In this document: positions 50,701 through 62,700 of the stretch, piece after piece | How the letters are laid out: each line of letters begins with the position of its first letter | Position numbering within the stretch: the stretch's first letter is position 1 | The notes under the pieces: model-generated | Told to the model about the DNA's origin: nothing | Databases searched by the model: none | Seen by the model: the letters and a program-made list of their open reading frames with translations, nothing else | NCBI RefSeq assembly: GCF_026230105.1 | Contig: NC_079483.1 | Location: 8,611,312 to 8,675,311, forward strand | Reading direction: 5' to 3' | From: Diorhabda sublineata | Taxonomy: Eukaryota > Arthropoda > Insecta > Coleoptera > Chrysomelidae | Length of the DNA stretch: 64,000 bases | Program-made: the position numbers and the translations under genes

Positions 50701-53700
50701 CTTACTAGTAGCTGGTAAAGTTCTAAAAACACATCTTCTTCGTTTCTATCGCCTCCACAACCTCAATCTTCTTCTTTCTAACTAGTATTTCAATGAAAAT
50801 CGACTTTCGATTGAAAGAAAATCGTTTTCCAAGTCTTTTGGTAGTCATTTTATCTCACACTGTAATCAAAACAGATTTTCAGGACTTACTAGTAGCTGGT
50901 AAAGTTCTAAAAACACATCTTCTTCGTTTCTATCGCCTCCACAACCTCAATCTTCTTCTTTCTAACTAGTATTTCAATGAAAATCGACTTTCAATTGAAA
51001 GAAAATCGTTTCCCAAGTCTTTTGGTAGTAATTTTATCTCACACTGTATTCAAAACAGATTTTCAGGACTTACTAGTAGCTGGTAAAGTTCTAAAAACAC
51101 ATCTTCTTCGTTTCTATCGTCTCCACAACCTCAATCTTCTTCTTTCTAACTAGTATTTCAATGAAAATCGACTTTCAATTGAATGAAAATCGTTTTCCAA
51201 GTCTTTTGGTAGTCATTTTATCCCACGCTGTATTCAAAACAGATTTTCAGGACTTACTAGTAGCTGGTAAAGTACTAAAAACACATCTTCTTCATTTCTA
51301 TCGCCTCCACAAACTCAATCTTCTTCTTTCTAACTAGTATTTCAATGAAAATCGACTTTCGATTGAAAGAAAATCGTTTTCCAAGTCTTTTGGTAGTAAT
51401 TTTATCTCACACTGTATTCAAAACAGATTTTCAGGACTTACTAGTAGCTGGTAAAGTTCTAAAAACACATCTTCTTCGTTTCTATCGCCTCCACAAACTC
51501 AATATTCTTCTTTCTAACTAGTATTTCAATGAAAATCGACTTTCGATTGAAAGAAAATCGTTTTCCAAGTCTTTTGGTAGTAATTTTATCTCACACTGTA
51601 TTCAAAACAGATTTTCAGGACTTACTAGTAGCTGGTAAAGTTCTAAAAACACATCTTCTTCGTTTCTATCACCTCCACAAACTCAATCTTCTTCTTTCTA
51701 ACTAGTATTTCAATGAAAATCGACTTTCGATTGAAATAAAATCGTTTTCCAAGTCTTTTGGTAGTAATTTTATCACACACTGTATTCAAAACAGATTTTC
51801 AGGACTTACTAGTAGCTGGTAAAGTTCTAAAAACACATCTTCTTCGTTTCTATCGCCTCCACAAACTCAATCTTCTTCTTTCTAACTAGTATTTCAATGA
51901 AAATCGACTTTCGATTGAAAGAAAATCGTTTTCCAAGTCTTTTGGTAGTAATTTTATCTCACACTGTAATCAAAACAGATTTTCAGGACTTACTAGTAGC
52001 TGGTAAAGTTCTAAAAACACATCTTCTTCATTTCTATCGCCTCCACAACTTCAATCTTCATCTTTCTAACTAATATTTCAATGAAAATCGACTTTCAATT
52101 GAAAGAAAATCGTTTTCCAAGTCTTTTGGTAGTCATTTTATCCCACGCTGTATTCAAAACAGATTGGCAGGACTTACTACTAGCTGGTAAACTCTATAAC
52201 CCCAATCTTCTTCTTTTTCATCGGTTATTAACATAAATTAATAAAACACAGATTGTCTCCCAATTTTTCACAGCTTTCCAATCTAATTTTAAATCAAATT
52301 GTATTCAAAATTTTCCTCACAATTTCAAGAAAAAAAAAATTAAAACTGATGATAAGCATTATTCGAAAACCATGCTTCCTGTATTTACCTCGGAAGCTAC
52401 CATCACCGAATTAATTTTCTCCTTATCCCTTTCTCTGAGTTGATTATAGAGAGCGTCGATTTTCTTCTGGGCCTCGTCCCTTTCTAGCTCCCTTTCCGCG
52501 GCTTGTTCTTCTAAAAATTTCTGAGTCGTCCTATATTTTTTATCGGCGGCGTTTATCTGAAAATAAAATTGATATAGAAGACATTCATTATTCGGAAAGT
52601 AAAAAATTTTCACCTGCTGGATGAGATCGCATCTATCCCTTTTCGATTCCTCTTTGATCTTCTCCACAACTTGACACAATTCCTCGATCAGATGTAACAG
52701 ATTGGGATCAGCACCTGTTCGCGTCTGAGCTAACACGTTCCTGGCTTTCTCTTGCAATTCCGCCAACATACTCACAGTATCACCTAAAATGAATCATCTA
52801 TAATACGTGAATGTTGTTTTAGAACAAACCCCGTATCAAGTATTAACTAAATTTTTATAGTACATACCAGGGTTATTAATTATTCAAGTTTTTACTGTAT
52901 ATATAGATGCTGATACTTTTATAATGAACCCTGTATAATATATTTTGTAAATTTTTAGAATACATACTGTAGTGACTTTACAAATAATAATTTTTATGGA
53001 ATTATAGAAAAGTTGATCTTCGTTCAAAAGACCTACTACTTTATTTTACTAGTTTTAATCCCTTTTCTACTTCTTTCTATTTCTTGCCTTCGCTTCGCTT
53101 CCATTGACAATTTCAAACTTTCTACAAAGCACCATTTTTGGTATTTTCTTTCTACAAACGTTTCCTACTTTATATATAGCGCCAATTTTGGTATATTTTC
53201 TTTCTGCAAACGTCTCCTACTCTCTATAAGCCTCCGTTTTAGTATTTTTTTTCTGCAAACGTCTCGATTTTTCTATAAGGTACTATTATTGGTATTTTCT
53301 TTGTGCAAACGTCTCTTACTTTCTACAAGGTACTGTTTTTGGTATATTTTCTTTCTGCACACGTTTCCTAGTTTCTACTAGACACTACTTTTGCTATATT
53401 TTCTTTCTGCAAACGTCTCGTATTTTTATAAGGATCTTTTTTGGTATTTTCTTTCTGCAAACGAGTCCTACTTTCTATAAGGCACCATTTTTGGTATTTT
53501 TTTCCTGCAAACGTTTCCTGTTTTTAATAAGGTACCATTTTTGGTATTTTCTTTCTACAAACGTCTCCCATATTCTATAAGGCATTATTTTTGATGTTTT
53601 CTTCCTGAAAACGTCTCCTACTTTCTATAAGGTACCGTTTTTGGTACATTTTCTTTTTGCAAACGTCTCCTACTTTCTACAAGGCACCGTTTTTGATATG

Positions 53701-56700
53701 TTTTCTTTTTGCAAACGTCTTTTACTTTCTATAAGGCACCGTTTTTGATATATTTTTTTTCTGCAAACGTCTTCTATTTTTTACGAGGCACCATTTTTGG
53801 TTTTTTCTTTATGCAAACCTCTCCTACTTTCTATAAGACACCAGTAGTTTTATATTCTTGTCTTCGATCCTTGTAATGACTATATTGTCTATTTTCTCAA
53901 ACATTTCTATCCCTAATTTCCCCATTTGACCTAATACCCATGTTTTAGGAGCACTGGTTGCTTAGTATCGTTCAATTTGCTTTTCTTGAGACGTTTATTG
54001 ATTCATCATCACCATATTTCTTATCCTTCACTATTCTAATAGGGATTTTATGCTTCATGTTCCTTAGATACTTTCGAAGTTGTATCGTTTCACTTTCTAC
54101 CATTTTTTAAATGTCCCATTTCTCATTGTACCTATCCAATTACCATATTTTTACTATATTAGTTCAAATAACGAATATAGAGTTAATCCAAACTTTACAG
54201 CTTCTTTTTCCCATTTTCTTTTCAACTTTTGTAACCCCTCTAACACTAAACGAAGTGTCCAAGACCTTGTCACCACGAGTTCAGTGGATATTTCTATACT
54301 TTTTCCCTTTTGTCAATTCCAATGTCGTTTTCACAGATCATTATGAGTTTTTCTATGTTATCCAGAGTTTGGTACATTATCCTGAGTGATTTAAGTCCTT
54401 AAAAAGTGTATTTTATGATATTTTACATTCAAACACATCGTATTAGTCACATGTATCCATTATTTTTTCAATTTTAGGTATTTTTTTTCAACTTTTCAAG
54501 AAAAACCCACCTTTCATGTTTCACAACAAACTTCGAAAACTAACCAAGATTTTGAAATTAAAACATTTAAAAGGATAATGAGTAATTAGCGTTGTTTAAT
54601 AACGATAAATAAACAATTTAATGAATAAATAATAATGTGAAATTCAATACGAAAATAAATATTTTGTTTGGAGATAAAAAAACTGGACATTCTAAATAGA
54701 CAGGACCGGCTTTTAATTGATCGATAAATTGTTATTTTAAAATAAAAATAAATAAATTTTTAAACACATAGTATTAGTTTGGTACATTTGAACTACTACC
54801 ATAGTATAGTTAAAAATTTTGGAATTTCCACCAATATGCCATTTTCTCAAGTTCAACTCTATTTCAGAGAAATATAAGATGTTCCTCACCTAAACTGCGC
54901 ATTGGAAAACCGGCTTCTCCATATCCCTCAGACACAATTTCCTTACGGCCGTTTTCTAACAATTGTGCAATTTTATTTTTAGCGTTAATCAAATCCACTT
55001 CGAGCATATTTTCTTTAGCAACGACAGTTTCTATTTCCGCTTCTAATCTTTCACGTTCCTTCTCCAAAGTTTCAACATATTTCTAAAAATTATTAATTTG
55101 AACATATGTAACCAATTGGCTATCAAAATTTAACATGAGACCTGTTAAAGTAAAGGTTACAAAATGGCAGTAAAAATAAGGTTAACTTCTTTATATAAGA
55201 ATATGTCAGTATATATGAGTAAAAGCTACAAAGATGGCGCTTAATGTAGGGTTGAATTTCATACTTTGATAAAAAGAGTGGTCTGAGTAAAGGTTACAAC
55301 GCAGGACTAAGTGGAGAGACTTCTATAAGTAATGGCTACAAAATAATCCAACAGGACTAAATTCTATGCATATCAGAGAAGACTTCTACGAGTAAAAGCT
55401 ACATAATTTAGCAAAACTCCAATAAAGAATTTTGTCTGAGTAAAAGCTACCATGTATATACAATAAATTCCATGCCTGGGTGGAGAAATTTCTATAGATA
55501 ATGGCTACAATATGGTAAATAGAAAAGGCTACAATGTAGGACTTTATTTTATGCGTTTCTGACAGGACTTCTAAGAGTGAAAGCTACAAAATATCGCAAA
55601 TAGTAAAGGCTACAATGTAGGAAAAAATTCCATACCTGAATGGAGATATTTCTACAAATAATGGCTACAAAGTGGTAGATGGTAATGACTACAAAGTGGT
55701 AGATGGTAAGGGCTACAATGTAGGACTAAATTTTGTAGCTATCTGGAAAGATTTCTACGAGTAAAGGCTACAAAGTTGCGGTAATTTTACACCTGAACAA
55801 AGAAAAGATCAAATATACCTGATTCTCTTCCAGCTCCGATTTAAATTCCTCTTTCAACTGTGTTTCGGATATCAATTTTCTGGTTAGAGCTGCAATTTGC
55901 TCATCCAAATCAACACCTCTATCTTCAATGTTTTCGTTCACCGGTTGTTTGGATATATGGCTGGTTAAAGCCAGTATAGCATTAGCTTCGTGTTTCAACT
56001 TCTCCAAGCAAACACTCAATTCGTTTTTCAACCCTGCAACGAAATTAATAGAAAAAAAAATTCAATATTGTTGCAAGACACTTACCAATGGAAATATCTT
56101 TGGAATCACCTTCTTCAGTCGAACTGTTTTCGATTATATTTATCAAATCGGTGAAATTAGGAGTCAGATGAACCCTGGTAACGTTCAAAGTGCTATCACT
56201 AGTTTTGGAAGAGCTAGTCGGACTCGATTGGGTAAAATTGAGCTCATCTTCGATTTGAGATAAATTTTTATCGAAACCCTGTTTCAACAGCTCATCTACC
56301 AAAGTGTTGTTCAGCTCATCTTCACATTGAGTGAAATATTTTAATAATTCTCCAAGGAGATTCCTCAATGAGGATACTTGACGTTTCAAATTATCCCTTA
56401 AAAAAAATTATTAGTACAATGAATATGATAAATTATATCGTTTACCTCTCTTTCGAAAGTAGTTCAAATACACCTTTATCTATACTTTCTCCTTCTTTAG
56501 AACTACGTCTTCTAGTACTTTCCAGAATAACTTTCAAATTTTCCTGTCGCAATTTTTCGATTTCTAAGTGATGTCGACGTTTCAAATCTTCTATTTCAAT
56601 TTCGTACTTTTCCTTGAATCTATTTCGTAATTTGAGCAATTCCGTTGGCCATTCTTCATCATCGATTTCGCTCGCAGCAAGACGCTACAAGAAATAATCA

Positions 56701-59700
56701 AATAAAAGAAGAAATAGAAACGTACATGGAAAACTAGTACCTGAATTTGGGTTTCTAGAGCTGATATTATATCTATCTTGGCTAACGTGACTTGTTCCTG
56801 TAGCCTCCTTTCGTAGCTCTGGATCACATCTTTTATTTCAAATTCTCCAGAACTGCCCTGTTAATCACAAAACGTAACATTTTAGATAATCAAACTGTGT
56901 TATGAACATGGGACATTTGACCTACTTCTTAATAATTCATACTTCAACGAAAAAAAAGTTTTTATTATAACAATTACCAATTTTAAACTAATCGTTTTTA
57001 TATATACTTTGAATGGGACATTTGAACTACTTTTTGATAATTCAATATCTCTTAACTGAATTCATACTTTAAAGAGAAGAAAACATTTTTATTATGACAA
57101 TTACCAATTTTAAACTAATCGTTTTGTATATACTTCGAATGGGACATTTGAACTAATTTTTAATAATGAAATATCTCTTAACTAAACTCATATTTTAAAG
57201 AAAAATTACCACTTCCTGTACAGCTGAACTGACACTGATATTGTTCTTTTCAGTATATTCTAGTTGCCTCAAGTTTTCTACACCTTCATCGTAATTTTCT
57301 GTTATCTTCCCTTCACATTGTGCCTACAGAAATTTTTTATTTAATCTCATGATAAATAGAGTTGAAAATAAATTTTCTCAATAATATCAGGAATAAAAAA
57401 TATCGTAGTTTGAATATAATATACAGTGTGAGGCAAGCAAATTTCTATACACCATAAAACTGATTGATAGTTACAAATGACCTACCGATGATGAAAGTAC
57501 AAAATAATTGAGCACAGTTTTGTGTATGTTTAGAGACATATCTATAGACTAGTGCTGCTATCTGTATCTTCATTTGAAGTTCGAAATTTGTAAATGAGGG
57601 ATGAAAATGGTTTTAGGTACTTTTGAATCTAGGTCTCTAGGAACCTAATCTGGTAATTATATCATTCATTAAACAGTAATTGATAGGAAGTTCATAAATA
57701 ATTATGTAGAGATTGAATACTTTCGACATAAAAAAATCCAAAAATGGAATAGATATGGAAATATAGGAGAATTTTTATGCTTTTGAGATTATTTTTTGGA
57801 TGAGTAGAAGAATCTTATTGAACAGAGTCATTTTTTGGGTTCCTGGACACATTAAATCAATTCTAGTAATTATAAGGTGGATAAAACAGCAACTAAAGTC
57901 AAAAATTTATAAATAAAAATGCTGGGATCAAATTTTTTTAACAGAAGGCTCCAAAAATGAGGTAGGCATAGAAATTAAAGAAAATTTTCAAATTTTCTTT
58001 GATTATTTTTTAAATAAATTGAAAAATGTTATCAAATAGAGTCATGTTATGTAATTTTTGAATATTTTTAACATGATTTTCCAAATATTTAGAAAAATCT
58101 TATTGAAAAAGGTCTTATTTGAATTCTAAGCAAACAAAAAGTTTTTTAAACCAAATCAAATGAGTTTATGGTAGATAAAACAGCAATTGGTGTCCAAAAT
58201 TTGTAAATCGAAACGCTGGGATCAAATCTTGACTGAAAAAATTGAAAAACCTTATCAAACAGTGATTTTTTCAATTCCAGACAATCAAAAAGTGACTTTA
58301 AACCAAAACAAGTGATCATAGAACGGTCAAAAATGAGACAGACATAGAAATTTGAGTAAATTTGCAAATTTTCCATAAAAAATCCTAATGAAATATAATC
58401 TTTTTAATTCCGGGCAAACAAATAGTCACTTTAAACTAAATCACGTGATCATAAGGTAGATAAAAAGGCAATTAATGTACAAAATTTGTAAATAAAAACA
58501 CTGGGATCAAAAATTTTCGACAGAACGTTACAAAATTGAGGCAAGCTTGGAAATTAAGGCAAATTAAAAAAAAAATCTAATTGAATAAGAGTCTAATGTT
58601 CCTCCGGGTTCCTTTAATGACCGTAAAAGTTTTTAAACAATATGTACCAATGGTTATTTAAAAAATATATTCCACTCACATCAATATCATCCAATTTATT
58701 TACATTATCTGCATTTGTATCACTTTCCCTTCGGAATCTGTAACATTTGAGCAAACAAGGCAAATTCGACCTTCCGATTTCAGCCCGCAAGTTTGCAAAA
58801 TCGTCATCAGTCATGGCATCCAAATCGCATTTATTAATCTACAAGAAAAAACACATAAAATGACATTAGATTATTCATGAATAAATCGAAAACAAGATAC
58901 AACCATTTATATCCAGCCCTAAAATGAATACCGAAGGGCTGGATATACCCTTCGGTATTTATTTTACCACTCACCTTATTGATGATGCTGCTCAATTCGT
59001 TTTGTAAATTGATGACGTCCTTTTTACTGATATTTGATTGGAAATCGTGATGCACGTCACCTTCGGGACCAGGAGCATGAGATAAAGGTAGATCTGAATT
59101 TAATTCATCATCGGAACAACTTGAACTTGACATTTTCTTACTTTGTTGGCTGAATATTTCTTCTGAGTAACTGTTCGAAATAATCCGAAGTGTTAGTTAT
59201 CATAACAACAATTTGATTTACTAAATAAGTCTTCTAATTAATTATTTGGGGTGGAAAAATATATAGGGAGAACCATTCTATTGAAATAATTAGAATTGTT
59301 GCTGTAAAGGTACCAATAAACCCCATGGCATCATGAAAATATGGTTTTTAATGCTTTGCTAATTAACTAATTAACTTTTTTCTAACTATTTAAGGTGAAA
59401 AATAGGTCATTAGTTAATTAAAATACTAACTAATACATATTTAGTTGAAATCATTAGAATTCTTGCTGAGAAAGTCCGAAAAATTACTTTGTTTACTAAC
59501 TACGCCTTTTTTACTAACTATTTAAGTCGAAGCCCAATCCATTAGTTAGTTAAAAGTAGTAACTAATAACTATCTATATATCTATAGATAAAATTATTGT
59601 TATTTTTTATTAAATATGTATTTTCACTAACTATTCAAGAATTAGCCATCAATTAATTAAAATAAATAACTAACAGCTATCCTATAGAATTAGATAGAAT

Positions 59701-62700
59701 TCTTTCTGAGAAGATCCCATGGCAACATAAATATAACTGAAATTTGTTTTTTGCTGCTTTATTTATTAACTGCGTCTCTATATTAAATATTTAAGGTGAA
59801 AAAATAAACCATTAATTAATCAAAATTAATAACTAATGAAAATAATTAGAATTATAGTTGAAAAATTGGGCAACAACCCCTATTTACCCATATAAACAAC
59901 CTGAATTTTAATTTTTAAGCTTTCCACTTTTAATCCATGACACTAAACTTCGCATATAATTAAAACAGTTCAACATGGAACTATTTTTTTTTTTTATTAT
60001 TTGGATATTTGTTTATCTTCCTTTCGACACAGTTTTGGAAGTATAGGAAGCCACCAAGCGTTTATCACATTTCCGTTTATCATTTGATGATTCAGAGATG
60101 AACACATTTTAAAAAATCCTGGTTTGACACGATTTGTCTAAGGAAACGTGCTAGTTGTACAGCCCTGACATTATAAATAATATGCCCCTCCAGATACAAC
60201 TCTTCCCCTCTAACATGGTGGTAACTTTCCATGATATGTGTGCAACCTTTGCATATATACAGAGCCATGTTGGGCAAATATAAAAATATTTTTGTATCAC
60301 TTGGATTAACCCCGTATTAGTGAAAATAAAACCAAGCATTTATCATTTATGTAGACTGCAGCCATTCTAAAATTATAATTGATGACTTCCTTGGGTTTTA
60401 GTATCAGACATGCAGTTTTGTAACCATTTTTATCCATATCCGTCGTGGAAATATTGAAGAGTTGACAGGTTTTTTCATCAATCCATCTTTGAGCACCTAC
60501 GCTGTGTCTAAACGAAATCTATTTCGATTTCTAATTTTTTTTTACATATGGCATAGTATTTCGTCTTAAATTCAATTCTACTACTGATATGAGCCTGGTA
60601 TAACTCATTTTTGCTAGGTAACTCGAGATTTATTTGTAGTTCTATTGAACTATTACTTTTCGAACATTCCAGATCGTTTTAAGGAGATGTAAAATCACTA
60701 GCACTTTCTTAATTTCACGTTCACTATCACTATCTGAAGCACTAGCATGATTAGATTCATTTTAATACTAACTTTTTCTCCATATCAGCACATTTTCTCT
60801 CGAAATATGTCCTCAATTCCTCCATTTCTTGAGAATGTTTTAATTCAAGTTCATTTTTCAAGTCCATCATTTGTGAAGTACCATTCTGAAATTCTGCCAA
60901 CAGTAATCTTAATCGAGATATCTCACATTCTAATTCTTCCTTTTCCTTTGCTACTTCGTCCTGAAAATACAAACAGAATAATTTAATAGTCACTATTAAG
61001 CGAAATGAAAATCTCACTTTAAACTGTTTTATTTCTTGTTCATGAATTTTCATTGTTTTTGAAACGGTTTCTTCCAAAATTTCGTTAAATTTGAAATTCA
61101 AATGTTCCAAGTTCTTTTGTTGTATACTATCGAGGTTTGCTTGTAGCACTAGATACTCCTGTTCAAAATATTTGTTGACACTATCAGGTAACGTACCTTC
61201 AATCTGAAATACAAAAAAAAACAATTTGAGACCATTTAAATTACATGATATGCTTTTTTAACCCCAAGTTTCAATATTTTTCATGATTCTTCCCCATTTC
61301 CCATGGTGGATTTCTACTTTTGTCCATTCGATTCTCCCTACTTTATCTATTCAAAAATTCATTTACTTCAGAATAATTGGAGGGAAATTTTTAAAGGTTT
61401 AATGTAAGTTAAAAAAATCAAGACATTGGTAGGCCCCACAGTATTAGGAATAGAAGGCTTTAAACTTGTTAAATTATTACAAAAAATAGGAGGCTTTAAA
61501 CTTGTTACATTATTACAAGAAACATATGCACATTCAAAAATTCCTTTCCAATTGATGAGTTTGTATCTTCTTGTTCAGTTAGTTACAAATTCATTAGCCT
61601 TTTGTTCTTTTTCAAATTTTTCACTATTTTACATTTTGAGTTGAGGAAAAATAATTTTTTAAAGAAAATCGAGCTTTCAACATTTCCACCTACCTTGAAA
61701 TTATGAAAATTCACTTTATTTTTGAATAATTTTCAAGTTTTAAACGTTATCCTATGTATATTAAAACTTTTTAACTTACCTCACTAATTTCGAGCTTCCC
61801 CTTTTCTTTTACCGCCGATTTTTCTAAATTTTCAATAACAAGACATGCCTTTGCCAATTTCTCATGTAAATCCGTTATTTCATTCTTGGAATCGTCAATT
61901 TGTATTAACAGAGCCGTTCTTTCTTTCAAAGATTGACTCAACGATTTAGTCAACTGTTCTATCAAATCGTTTTTATACGCTACTTCGCTATTGAATTCTA
62001 GCAGCTGAAAATTGGAAATTACACAATTTTCTATCGGAAACAATGAAAATTTTACCTTTCCTTGCCATTCTTCTTGTAACTGCTTATATTCCGTTGTAGA
62101 TAAAGTACTCATGGTATTAGTATTACTTGTCTCTTTCATTGAGTCTATTTCTAAAGTATTATCTTTTATCATAATGATTTCTTCCATATCTTTAAGTTCT
62201 TTATTCAATTCAACGTCATTAGATACCAGATCGAGTCCAAAATTTGTTACATCAAGATTTTTTTCGTCTAAACTATGTCTAACATTATTAAAACTTTTAT
62301 CATCAAAACTTGAATTATTAAGACTGAGTCTATTGGTAAGACTTTTGTCGTTCAAGTCCAAGTTTTGAAACATGTTAAAACTTTCGTCTTTAGAGCTCGC
62401 AGTAGCGTCTAATTCGGATTTAGTTTGGAGAATGTCTTCTAAAACATTTCTCACATACTCATCCTCGATTTTTTCCAAAAAATGCAAACTTATGACACTC
62501 GTTTCACTTTGAAGACTTGTATCTAAGACACTAGATTGTTTGTCTTTTGATATGTCTTCTTTAAAAATTTCATTCACGTAAATATCTTGATAGGGCTGAT
62601 AATAAAAATAAATAAAACGTAATAATACGAGCATAATTTATTTAAAAAAATTACTTATTTAATAAATCGTTTACTTACGTTTGGAACTACTATTTCTTGA

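Noticed and set aside
53013..53381. 122-codon + strand ORF
   Set aside because: It sits in the 50-bp minisatellite of Plp intron 14 and encodes only its repeated unit.
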